A stretch of 32,515 bases of DNA. It comes from Chitinophagaceae bacterium (GTDB lineage: Bacteria; Bacteroidota; Bacteroidia; Chitinophagales; Chitinophagaceae). Below the pieces are notes generated by a model. It searched no databases, had not been told where the DNA came from, and worked only from the letters and a program-made list of their open reading frames with translations. The position numbers were made by a program, and so were the translations under genes. Of the stretch, positions 7,719 to 15,973 are shown piece by piece; position 1 is the stretch's first letter, and the number at the start of each line of letters is the position of its first letter. The DNA is taken from NCBI GenBank assembly GCA_004322015.1, contig SCQT01000195.1, positions 1 through 32,515 of the forward strand. The letters are read 5' to 3'.

Positions 7719-9620
7719 TTAACCTGCCTTCTTCCACTTTTTCATCCTTCTCCTTAACCAGCTCAACGGGCAATTCACTTGTTTACCGATAGGTTTTCCG
7801 CACCGGTAAGTAATCACCTTTATTTCAGATGCTCCTTCTGGAATATCTAAGGGTTTCCCTGTATATTCAGGAGAAAAATTATCCGGGTCAGTTCCATCGA
7901 AACGATAATAAATATCCAGTCCTGGAATTTGAGCTTCTAAAACTACTTTCATAGAATCATCAGAACCTTTAATAGCCGAGATCACCGGATCATACATACT
8001 GGTGGCATATTTAATTTGTGCTTCCTGTAAATAAGGTAATTGATCCTGCATACGTATCAAAAAGCTGTTCCAATTATGTTTATCTTCCTGTGACCAAAAG
8101 ACTTCTGCCAGGGCCATCGCTCTGGGATAAGCCATATATTCCAGATGACGATAGTCAGGGATATGTTCCGTCCATAAACAGGCTTCACCACCTAAAATGA
8201 ATGTCGGATCAACACCTTCGGGAAGGATATTCGTTTCATAACATTTCTGGAGCGTGATCATCCCCGGTCCGGGCGGTTCTGCCAGCGGATTTCCCTGTAT
8301 CTGGCTCAAGTAAGTAGAGCCGTAAGGCGCCATGATCACATGATGCCCCATTTGCGAAGCTTTAATACCTCCCTGTTCACCACGCCAGCTCATCACAGTA
8401 GCTTCGGGCGCTAATCCCCCTTCCAATATTTCATCCCACCCGATCATTTTTTTCCCTTTGGCAATGATCAGCTTCTCCAATTTCTTTTCAAAAAAGCTTT
8501 GCAATTCTGCCGGTGTCGTTAACCCTTCCTTCTTCATTAAAGCCAGATCTCCCGGATCCTTCATCCAGAAACTCCGGTTGGCTTCATCTCCTCCCACATG
8601 GATATATCGGGATGGAAATAGTTTCGCTACCTGGGAAAATATAGTATCTAATGCAATCCATGTAGAATCATTGGCCACGTCCAATACATTATCAATACTA
8701 TCCGGTGGATATTGGGGCCATACAGAATATTGTTTTCGTGTACTCGACAAATTGGGATAAGAGGCGATCAATGCCAGGCAATGCGCTGGTACGTCAATCT
8801 CAGGAAGGACAGTAATAAACCGTTCTTTAGCATACTGAACTATTTCGCGAATATCTTCCTGTGTGTAATATCCGCCATACGTTTCTTTTTCACCAGGCTG
8901 TGGCGCTTCAAACGTCCCCCATCTTCCGGTTCTTGGCACACGCCAGGCGCCTGTTTCTGTCAGTTTCGGCAACCCTTTAATCTGTATCCTCCATCCCTGA
9001 TCGTCCGTTAAATGCCAATGAAACACATTGTATTTGTATTTCGCCATTTCATTGATGAATTGTTCAATGGCTTTCATGCCGAAGAAATGGCGGCTGTCAT
9101 CCACCATCATGCCCCGCCATTTAAACCTGGGGTAATCCGTGATATTGACACAAGCCGCTTTCCATGAAATATGCCTTACCACAGTATCTGATTCAATTTG
9201 CGAAGGAAATAATTGCATCAAAGATTGCATTCCGTAAAAAATGCCATTCGGCTTATTAGCTGAAATAATAATCTTCTCAGATAAAACTTTTAACCCGTAG
9301 CCTTCATCACCAAGTAAGGTGTCTGGTTTCCTGTAAATATTTAAAATGATACCGCCTGAAATGGTCCTTTCTTTTCCTCCCATTGCCCGAAGGTTAAACC
9401 CGGTTGGCTTATTCAGCATTGTTGCAAATAATCCGGAGACATCTTTTAATTCCTGAGTAGAATAGATAATTTTTGTGTCGGGTCTTAATATGAAATTACC
9501 CTGCTCAATCTTAACCGAAACAGGTACCGGGACAATATGAATGCCTGATAGCTGAAGCGCCGACTGGGCAAAACAATACTTCGAAATTATCAATAATGCA
9601 AAAAGGATTATTTTCTTCAT
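7719..9620 (-). CDS. GH20 beta-N-acetylhexosaminidase, secreted
   Basis: Exo-acting enzyme that removes terminal beta-linked GlcNAc or GalNAc by substrate-assisted catalysis. The 633-residue protein has a Sec signal peptide (1-19, ending CFAQ), a GH20b N-terminal domain about 28-150 (IVPVPVSVKIEQG), the catalytic TIM barrel about 165-510 with HWHLTDDQGWR (201-211) and the catalytic pair Asp345-Glu346 in HVGGDE (341-346), and a C-terminal chitobiase/hexosaminidase beta-sandwich about 545-615 (YYRFDGTDP). All key residues are intact. It is the last gene of the locus 2 enzyme block, 43 nt after the SGNH gene. The signal peptide has no lipobox, so it is probably periplasmic. Linkage preference is not readable. 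Confidence 0.95.
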   Translation of the reverse strand: MKKIILFALLIISKYCFAQSALQLSGIHIVPVPVSVKIEQGNFILRPDTKIIYSTQELKDVSGLFATMLNKPTGFNLRAMGGKERTISGGIILNIYRKPDTLLGDEGYGLKVLSEKIIISANKPNGIFYGMQSLMQLFPSQIESDTVVRHISWKAACVNITDYPRFKWRGMMVDDSRHFFGMKAIEQFINEMAKYKYNVFHWHLTDDQGWRIQIKGLPKLTETGAWRVPRTGRWGTFEAPQPGEKETYGGYYTQEDIREIVQYAKERFITVLPEIDVPAHCLALIASYPNLSSTRKQYSVWPQYPPDSIDNVLDVANDSTWIALDTIFSQVAKLFPSRYIHVGGDEANRSFWMKDPGDLALMKKEGLTTPAELQSFFEKKLEKLIIAKGKKMIGWDEILEGGLAPEATVMSWRGEQGGIKASQMGHHVIMAPYGSTYLSQIQGNPLAEPPGPGMITLQKCYETNILPEGVDPTFILGGEACLWTEHIPDYRHLEYMAYPRAMALAEVFWSQEDKHNWNSFLIRMQDQLPYLQEAQIKYATSMYDPVISAIKGSDDSMKVVLEAQIPGLDIYYRFDGTDPDNFSPEYTGKPLDIPEGASEIKVITYRCGKPIGKQVNCPLSWLRRRMKKWKKAG

Positions 9621-9663
9621 ACACTAAACAATACTTAAAACCTTAATAATAAAGGGAGGAACC

Positions 9664-11430
9664 TTATTTGAGGATGTGGCTGATCTCTTTTCCTAACACT
9701 TCATATCCTTTCCCGTCCGGATGTAAACCATCGCTAACGAACAGAGCAGGATTAATTTTTCCATCTTTTGTCAACGGTTTTCCGAAATCCACATACGTAA
9801 AATGATTCCTTAAAGTCATATTCTTAATTTGACGATTAATTGTTTCTACCTGTTTTTCAGCACCGCGCCTGGGTAAGATGCCTGCCATTATTATTTCAGC
9901 ATCCGGTTTCTTCTGGTGTATCTGTTCAAGCAGGAATTGTAATCCATTGACAATATCTTCATTCGAGTTAATTCCCAAATTATTAGTTCCAATCATAATC
10001 AATATCTTTTTACCCCGGAAATTATCCAATTCACCATGATAGACCCTCCATAATACATTTTCTATCCTGTCCCATCCAAAGCCGGCATTTTGAACTTTTA
10101 CGGGAGCCAGATATTTATTCCAGCTATTGTCACCTCTGGCAATACCGCTTTCTGCCGCAGGTTCACCACCCCAATAATTGATAATGGAATTACCTAAAAT
10201 AATGGCATCAGGATTTGTTTTTTTAATATTTTCCATTACTTCATCATGCCGTTTTACCCAGTCATACCCATCTCTGTATTGTTCAATGGGGATTTCAGTA
10301 GCCATGTCTCCTTTGGGTTCGTGTAAAATCTGCCGGATGATCTTTTCGTATGCATTGGCATATTGTATCATGCCTATATCATCTGAGTGCAAACCTTCAG
10401 TAGTGCTGTTTATATCAAAACCAATTTCCTTATCCGTTAACAGATAAATATTTTTAAATCCGTCCGTTTTCAAATCATTATAAATGCCTGCTATCACCAT
10501 GCTGGCTCTGTGATATTGATTCAATCTGGCGGTATCCATGTAAAACGGCGAATATCCAACCGAATGCTCAACTAACAGAATAGGAGTCTCTGGATGATGC
10601 TCCTGCAATGTTTTTATCCCATAATACACTCTGGTTTTAATCAGGCTGTCAGGGTAGATTTTCTCATTGTCTAAGTTGGGCATGCAGTCTAAAATATATA
10701 AAGCAGCATCCGTTTTAGCCATCAAATCGAAAATAGGCTTTTCAAATCGTCCGTTTCCTGAAAACCCCAAATTGATTACGGTACGATCTAATCTTCTTTC
10801 TAAAATATTAGTCCAGGCTAAACCAGCTCTTGAAGCTACCCCCCCCTGCAGGATGGAGGTACCATAAGCAACTATGGGGTTTCCTTTATTTTCCCGGACA
10901 AATTCAAGCTTATCCTGATTGGGCACACCTATGGAAAGCCATTTTACCGTATTATACAATGGCAGGTATAAATAAAAATCAGCCGGCTTATGGTTATCTG
11001 CAAGGTATAAATGGGTATATTGAAAAACACAGGTATCGCCAAAATGATAATGCGGCGGCGCCCAGTTCCAGTTTCCATTCATATCCATAGCAAACAAATC
11101 CACACCGCTGACGCCCATTTCGGGCATGTGAGGAAAAGGGTTCAGATTATCTTCCAACACATATCGAACTGTTATCTCGCGCGCAGTGGTTTTAAAATGT
11201 AGAAACTCTCCTGCTGTATTTTTGGAAAGATACCAGACAGGTTTCCTGACTTCTGATTCCATATTGGCAGGAAGCCGGTAATAGATATGATTGGTATCAC
11301 GCACGCAAATACCTTCCACATAATTGGGTTCATGCCAGGAATAGTTTGATTGCGCGAACAGGGAAATTCCCGAAAAAAGGAATGCTATCATTATTAAGAT
11401 CACCGAATAATGTTTTGTTCTAATAATCAT
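9664..11430 (-). CDS. Secreted protein with two SGNH/GDSL esterase domains
   Basis: Probable carbohydrate O-deacylase. The 588-residue protein has a signal peptide (1-27, ending SLFAQ), an N-terminal beta-sandwich about 30-175 and then two SGNH domains. Domain 1 (about 180-370) shows the nucleophile block AYGTS (Ser192), the glycine block NLGFSGNG (220-227) and His348 in EGLH, where the usual Asp is Glu345. Domain 2 (about 385-588) shows ILGNS (Ser415), NAGFG (448-452), GTNN (481-484) and an intact D567-G-L-H570. Both nucleophiles and both histidines are present, so both domains may be active. The neighbours suggest it removes acetyl or similar esters that block glycosidases. The natural ester is unknown. 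A relation to CE families or PAF acetylhydrolases is only at superfamily level. Confidence 0.86.
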   Translation of the reverse strand: MIIRTKHYSVILIMIAFLFSGISLFAQSNYSWHEPNYVEGICVRDTNHIYYRLPANMESEVRKPVWYLSKNTAGEFLHFKTTAREITVRYVLEDNLNPFPHMPEMGVSGVDLFAMDMNGNWNWAPPHYHFGDTCVFQYTHLYLADNHKPADFYLYLPLYNTVKWLSIGVPNQDKLEFVRENKGNPIVAYGTSILQGGVASRAGLAWTNILERRLDRTVINLGFSGNGRFEKPIFDLMAKTDAALYILDCMPNLDNEKIYPDSLIKTRVYYGIKTLQEHHPETPILLVEHSVGYSPFYMDTARLNQYHRASMVIAGIYNDLKTDGFKNIYLLTDKEIGFDINSTTEGLHSDDIGMIQYANAYEKIIRQILHEPKGDMATEIPIEQYRDGYDWVKRHDEVMENIKKTNPDAIILGNSIINYWGGEPAAESGIARGDNSWNKYLAPVKVQNAGFGWDRIENVLWRVYHGELDNFRGKKILIMIGTNNLGINSNEDIVNGLQFLLEQIHQKKPDAEIIMAGILPRRGAEKQVETINRQIKNMTLRNHFTYVDFGKPLTKDGKINPALFVSDGLHPDGKGYEVLGKEISHILK

Positions 11431-11528
11431 AAGCTGTTATTATTTATGTTTTTGTTTTATTAGTAGAATTTAGCCACTCAGTTACAATTCATCGCACCTT
11501 ACAATTTAATGCCGTTCGGTGTGATATT

Positions 11529-11603
11529 CAACCCCTCCAGGGTTGGATCCTATCCTTTACTTTCCTCCGTGGGCTTTGCCCACGGTTAATCGGATTGATG
11601 CCT
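11529..11603. repeat. REP-like pair of palindromes between the SGNH and GH16 genes
   Basis: The 229-bp gap 11431-11659 contains two perfect hairpins. The first is CAACCC (11529-11534), loop CTCCA, GGGTTG (11540-11545). The second is CCGTGGGC (11567-11574), loop TTT, GCCCACGG (11578-11585), followed by TTAATCGGATTGATGCCTTT. The compact two-palindrome layout is what dispersed REP-type elements of Bacteroidota look like, but only one copy is in the window. Neither stem is followed by a T tract, so they are not typical intrinsic terminators; they could stabilise the upstream mRNA end. Confidence 0.6.
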
Positions 11604-11659
11604 TTCAGGTATCTCTTCTCGAAAAAAATCTTTACAAAATGGCATTGATTAATCGTCAT

Positions 11660-12460
11660 TTAATCCCTTTTATACACCCTTACCCAATCCACTTCCATCG
11701 TCGCCGGCAATTCCGCATTATTTATTTTCCCCGGCCAGCCCCCTAATGCCTGATCTAAGAGAATATAAAAAGGCTGGTCAAAAGGCCATTGGGTTCCGGT
11801 AGTATCATCCTTTATTTTAGGATAGGAAAAAATTTTATGACCGTTGACAAAAAAATCAATACGATCAGGATACCATTCCATTCCAAAAGTATTAAACTTT
11901 CCCGGATGAAAAAACGCAGTGCTAAAATGCTCAGGATGGCTTTCATGATGCAGCTTATCAATATAATAGCTATGCATTGTTTGATACACAATGGAATCAT
12001 GATTCAAATGCTCCATCACGTCTATCTCCCCACCCTCGGGCCAACCGCCATGTTTATTGGTTTCAGGCAATAGCCAGATAGCAGGCCAAGAGCCTTGTGC
12101 CTGCGGCAACTTTGCACGTACAACCAATTTGCCATATTGGAAGAAAAATTTATTTTTAGTAGTAATACATCCTGTCTGATAATGAACCGTATCGGAACTT
12201 CCTCCTGAAACGATCCCTTTTAATAATAACCTGCCATCCTTAACGACGGAGGCGGCGGTATCATTATAGCAATAACAATCCCAGGGTGATTTTCCTCTGC
12301 CGGCAAAGCTCCATTTGCTGCTATCCGGTATTCCATCTTTAGAAAATTCATCCTGCCAGATCAGCTTCCATCGTTGGGATTGTGCATTAGACGATATAAA
12401 AAGGAAACAGGCAAGAATCAATAAGAGAATCGTTTTTAATTTTATAGGTATAGATATCAT
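11660..12460 (-). CDS. GH16 endo-acting beta-glycanase, secreted
   Basis: Retaining endo-glycanase. The 266-residue protein is a single-domain GH16 jelly roll with a signal peptide (1-27, ending SSNAQS). The catalytic motif EIDVME lies at 145-150, with Glu145 as nucleophile, Asp147 as helper and Glu150 as acid/base. Flanking motifs are WQDEF (35-39), the aromatic SWPAIWLLP (124-132) and the closing WVRVYKRD. The longer EIDVME form (with Met) groups with laminarinase and endo-galactanase members rather than xyloglucan enzymes. Next to fucosidases, a hexosaminidase and a sulfatase, an endo-beta-galactosidase acting on LacNAc repeats is the most attractive role (inference); laminarinase or beta-galactanase cannot be excluded. 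Its ATG overlaps the stop of the upstream fucosidase as ATGA, implying coupled translation. Confidence 0.92.
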   Translation of the reverse strand: MISIPIKLKTILLLILACFLFISSNAQSQRWKLIWQDEFSKDGIPDSSKWSFAGRGKSPWDCYCYNDTAASVVKDGRLLLKGIVSGGSSDTVHYQTGCITTKNKFFFQYGKLVVRAKLPQAQGSWPAIWLLPETNKHGGWPEGGEIDVMEHLNHDSIVYQTMHSYYIDKLHHESHPEHFSTAFFHPGKFNTFGMEWYPDRIDFFVNGHKIFSYPKIKDDTTGTQWPFDQPFYILLDQALGGWPGKINNAELPATMEVDWVRVYKRD

Positions 12461-13986
12461 GATTTATGAGTCTCTTTTCGTGTATATTCAGCATATAAAC
12501 CAAACTCACTGATCGCAGGACAAACAGGCGAGGAAGTTATCCGCAGGCGGACCTGATCGGTCCGGATATATTCGGGCAACCTGATCAATCGCAGATTACC
12601 TATGCTGGTAGCTTCCGCAATTTGTTGCCATTGATCATTTATCCAGGCATCCACCGCAAATGCCCCCACCCGCTGGCCCAATTTTATATCCTCACCGATA
12701 CTGATAATGTTAAATCTCTTTTGTCCTTTCAGAGATAATATAAGATACGGTGTAGTAACGCTGTCATCGGTAGCCCAATAAGTAAAGGGATTTTTATCCA
12801 ATATATTATGCGGGCCATAAAGTCTTGGATTATTGCCGCGAATGTTAGAAGCCTTGAATGTGGCACCTTCAGCTAAATTCCTGGCAAAAGTTTTATTCAA
12901 TATCTTTTCGAATTCCTTTAGCGATTCTACATCCTTTTTATACAATCTTCCTTCCATATCCGGCGCCAGACCTAAGTCCAGAGCTGCACCTCTTCCTACG
13001 CTTGCCAGGTATATATCAAATAATTGCTGAGGCGTTTTTACCTGATCATTCTGATCGTTATGAAAGAACCAACCGGGACGAAGCGGCACATCACATTCCG
13101 CAGGCATCCAGTACCTGCCGTCTCTCGTTCCTGCAGGTGAATGAGAATAATCTACATATCCGGGTCCATAACCTGTTTGACCGGCAAGAGGAACCGGGGT
13201 AAAAGTTTCCCAGGATGTTTCATCAGCATGGCCTCCTTCATTACCTACCCAGCGAAGGTCAGGACCTACATCGCTGAAGATGACTGCATTGGGCTGCAGC
13301 TTCCTCACCATATCATTCCAGGTCGTATCCCATCCATAATAGGTAGTTCTGTCAATATTGATGGTGGTATTCTTCCCACCGTAATACCCGTTGCCGCCGT
13401 TGGCCCCGTCAAACCATACCTCAAACAGTGGTCCGTAGTGAGTATATAATTCTTTTAATTGTTCGCGGTATAATTGCACATATTTATAAGTGCCGTAATA
13501 TTTGCTATGCCGATCCCAGGGTGAGCAATAAATGCCGAATTTCATTCCATATCTGCGAGCAGCCGATTCAAAAGCTTTTACCACATCTCCTTTACCGTTT
13601 TCAAAAGGACTTTTACTAATATTATAACCGGTCGTTTTTGTAGGCCACAGGCAAAAACCGTCATGATGCTTGGCAACGAAAATAATCCCTTTAAAGCCGC
13701 CGGCTTTTGCTGCGGCTACAATCTGATCCGCGTCGAAATGAGAGGGATTAAATTTCTCCGGACTGACGTTACCATATCCCCATTCCTTATCCGTGAAAGT
13801 ATTTAATCCGAAATGAATAAGGCAATACATGTTCGTTTGTTGCCAACTGATCTGACGAGGAGATGGTACAGGCCCGTATGGCTCAGGAGGGGCTGTTTGG
13901 GCGAAAAGAACAAAAGGAAAGAATGCTCCAAAAATGACCAATGGCAAAACGATAATTACTTTATTCGACACAGCTTTAAAATTCAT
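12457..13986 (-). CDS. GH29 alpha-L-fucosidase, secreted (first of two)
   Basis: Retaining exo-fucosidase. From the preferred ATG at 13986 it has 509 residues with a signal peptide ending VLFAQ; an ATG at 14028 would add 14 residues ahead of the signal peptide and is less likely. The TIM barrel shows LIHFGLNTF, KHHDGFCLWPTK and the nucleophile Asp193 (counted from 13986) in EVWFDGAN. A C-terminal beta-sandwich resembling F5/8C discoidin domains follows from about 380. The architecture is like the GH29-B group, whose members usually prefer alpha-1,3/1,4 branched fucose; this subgroup call is inference. It overlaps the GH16 gene by 4 bp and starts 94 nt after the sulfatase stop. Confidence 0.93.
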   Translation of the reverse strand: MNFKAVSNKVIIVLPLVIFGAFFPFVLFAQTAPPEPYGPVPSPRQISWQQTNMYCLIHFGLNTFTDKEWGYGNVSPEKFNPSHFDADQIVAAAKAGGFKGIIFVAKHHDGFCLWPTKTTGYNISKSPFENGKGDVVKAFESAARRYGMKFGIYCSPWDRHSKYYGTYKYVQLYREQLKELYTHYGPLFEVWFDGANGGNGYYGGKNTTINIDRTTYYGWDTTWNDMVRKLQPNAVIFSDVGPDLRWVGNEGGHADETSWETFTPVPLAGQTGYGPGYVDYSHSPAGTRDGRYWMPAECDVPLRPGWFFHNDQNDQVKTPQQLFDIYLASVGRGAALDLGLAPDMEGRLYKKDVESLKEFEKILNKTFARNLAEGATFKASNIRGNNPRLYGPHNILDKNPFTYWATDDSVTTPYLILSLKGQKRFNIISIGEDIKLGQRVGAFAVDAWINDQWQQIAEATSIGNLRLIRLPEYIRTDQVRLRITSSPVCPAISEFGLYAEYTRKETHKS

Positions 13987-14080
13987 AAGTGTATTTTTAA
14001 TGTAGTTGGATAATAATGATAAAGTCACGAATATTCAGATCATCTGCATTAAATATTATTTTCAATTGAACCGATAGTTT

Positions 14081-15587
14081 TTATTTATCAAGATGAGCTT
14101 TTACTTCAACTGCAAACTTCTCTAATTTATTCATCAAACGAGCTGCTATTTCAGGATTCTCTCCGGCTACATTATATTTTTCCGAAGGATCAATTTTCAA
14201 GTTGTACAGTTGCACGGTTAACTCAGCATCCGGTCCATTAAAATCCACATTCGCATCTTTTCCGTAACGCTTAGTCAGGATATCATTTCCATTATCTACT
14301 CTCTCATTCCTTGCGTAACGAAGTTTCCAATCACCCTCCCGCACAGCTTGTAAAGTATCTTGCTTAAAATAGTACATCTCTTTATCGGGATTGGATTCTT
14401 CTCCTTTTAGCCAGGGTAAAATATTGCATCCGTCAATTTGTCTGTCTTTTGGTAACTCAGCGCCGGCTGCTCCTGCTATAGTTGCAAAGAGATCCATGTG
14501 ATTATTAAGGCCGTCTTTTGTCTGCCCCGATGGAATTTGGGCAGGCCAACGCACCAGGCAGGGAACCCGAACTCCTCCTTCCCAGGTCCGTCATCTTAGA
14601 CCCTCTCAACAGACCTGCCGTGCCTTGATGGTAAGGCTTAACTTCAAACCTGTAATTCGTCGGTAAAGGATGCTGAGCACCATAGGCTAACTCGCCATAA
14701 CTATGAAACATCCTGTCAGGTAAATTAAGCCATGGTCCGTGATCACTTGTAAAAATGATCATTGTATCGTTATCAATACCTTCTTCTTTCAACGTATTTA
14801 ATATTTCTTCCGTACTCCAGTCTATTGTTTCAACCACATCACCGAACAAACCGGCATCAGATTTCCCTAAAAATTTCTCCGAGGTGCTGATAGGCAAATG
14901 AGGGAACGAGTGAGCAAGGTAAAGAAAGAAAGGTTTATCTTTTGATGATTTTATAAACTGAACAGCCTCGTGAGTGTATCTTTCAGTAAGCGTTGATTCT
15001 ATAACCGGCGTTTCAATAGGTCTCAGGTCTCTGTAAAGGGAAATCGGTCCTTTCCAGTCAATAAAAGGGCTTGTCATATCCACACTATACAGCAGTCCAT
15101 AAAAAGAATCAAAACCTCTTGAGGTTGGCATATAACTATCGGGGTTTTGTCCCAGATGCCATTTCCCGATTATCATCGTTTTATAACCAAGCGGTTTCAA
15201 TAATTCAGGCAGAAGTATTTCTTTCAGATCTAATCCGCCAATGGTGTCAGGCATTACATTACCTGTAAGTCCCGCTCTCTTGGGATATCTTCCTGTAAGC
15301 ACAGATACACGCGAAGGAGTACAAACAGGATGGGGTGTACAATGGGAAGTCAGCCGTACACCTTCTTTTCCTATCCGGTCAATGGCGGGTGTTTTTATGG
15401 TCGGATGTCCATAACCTGAAAGATTTCCGTAACCTAAATCATCACAAAAAATTAAAATGATGTTTGGATGTGCCTTCTGGGAATGCAAAGGAAATTTATC
15501 CACAGAATCGGCTAAGCTGGCAGCAGGTTGTAATGCCAAGCCGGTAGCTACCGTGCCAAACGTTTTAATAAAACCTTTCCTGTTCAT
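14081..15587 (-). pseudogene. S1-family sulfatase interrupted by a single-base frameshift
   Basis: Sulfate ester hydrolase whose active site formylglycine is made from Cys89 in CTPSR (89-93, counted from the ATG at 15587). Metal ligands FCDDLG (about 47-52) and KWHLG are present, and the N-terminus (NRKGFIKT plus hydrophobic core) is a signal peptide of Tat-like style without the RR pair. The 5' frame runs off into LGRRSSGSLPG, while the correct continuation WEGGVRVPCLVRWPAQIPSG lies in the next frame. One extra C at 14588-14589 (plus strand) explains this; removing it restores T-T-W-E-G-G and a 501-residue protein of normal length. The rest is undamaged, so it is a recent mutation, a sequencing error or, least likely, programmed slippage. 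An upstream in-frame ATG at 15677 gives an atypical N-terminus. Confidence 0.88.
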
Positions 15588-15973
15588 AGTTGTGATAAGT
15601 TTGTATCGGGAGCTCACTCCGAAAAGTTTGAAAAGTACCCCCAAAGTTCCCAAAACACAAAAGATATCCAATTTCACGGTAAACTCTAATCATTGAATTG
15701 TAGCATACAAATCCGGTACTTAATTCGTTAATTTATACCATTTATTTCCTCTGTCAAACGTATAAATTAAAATTCATTTATTCTTTACCACAAATTCCAC
15801 AGAGAATGCACAAATCCCGCATCTGCTGGACGCAAAGCAACGGTAGCCACAAAGTAATTTGATACAACACGGGATTCATAATTTCTACTAGGGTTAGCTT
15901 CTCTTATCGCCAGGCAGATAAGGTTTTTATAAAATTGTCAATAATCATAACAATAAGAAAACGAATCACCCTA
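15588..15973. other. Non-coding gap between sulfatase and clan GH-D-like gene
   Basis: No gene is supported here. At 15755-15762 the minus strand reads TACGTTTG, an exact -7 element and identical to that of the YfhO gene, but no TTG lies at a suitable distance, so it is at best a weak promoter for the sulfatase. At 15903-15922 CTTATC and GATAAG form a 6-bp hairpin followed by GTTTTTA on the plus strand. The stretch 15786-15860 is A-rich with the words ACCACAAA and GCCACAAA, reminiscent of decayed intergenic repeats. Confidence 0.4.

Noticed and set aside
11789-12073. Plus-strand open frame of 94 codons opposite the GH16 gene
   Set aside because: Low-complexity antisense frame with no motif, lying wholly inside a gene with intact catalytic residues.
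14505-14554. Overlapping sulfatase frames as two separate genes
   Set aside because: The two pieces form one continuous sulfatase when one base is removed; the second piece lacks its own N-terminal domain.
15903-15929. Plus-strand terminator-like hairpin (CTTATC/GATAAG then GTTTTTA)
   Set aside because: Only 6 bp, AT-rich, and no plus-strand gene or promoter precedes it; kept only as a note in the gap description.
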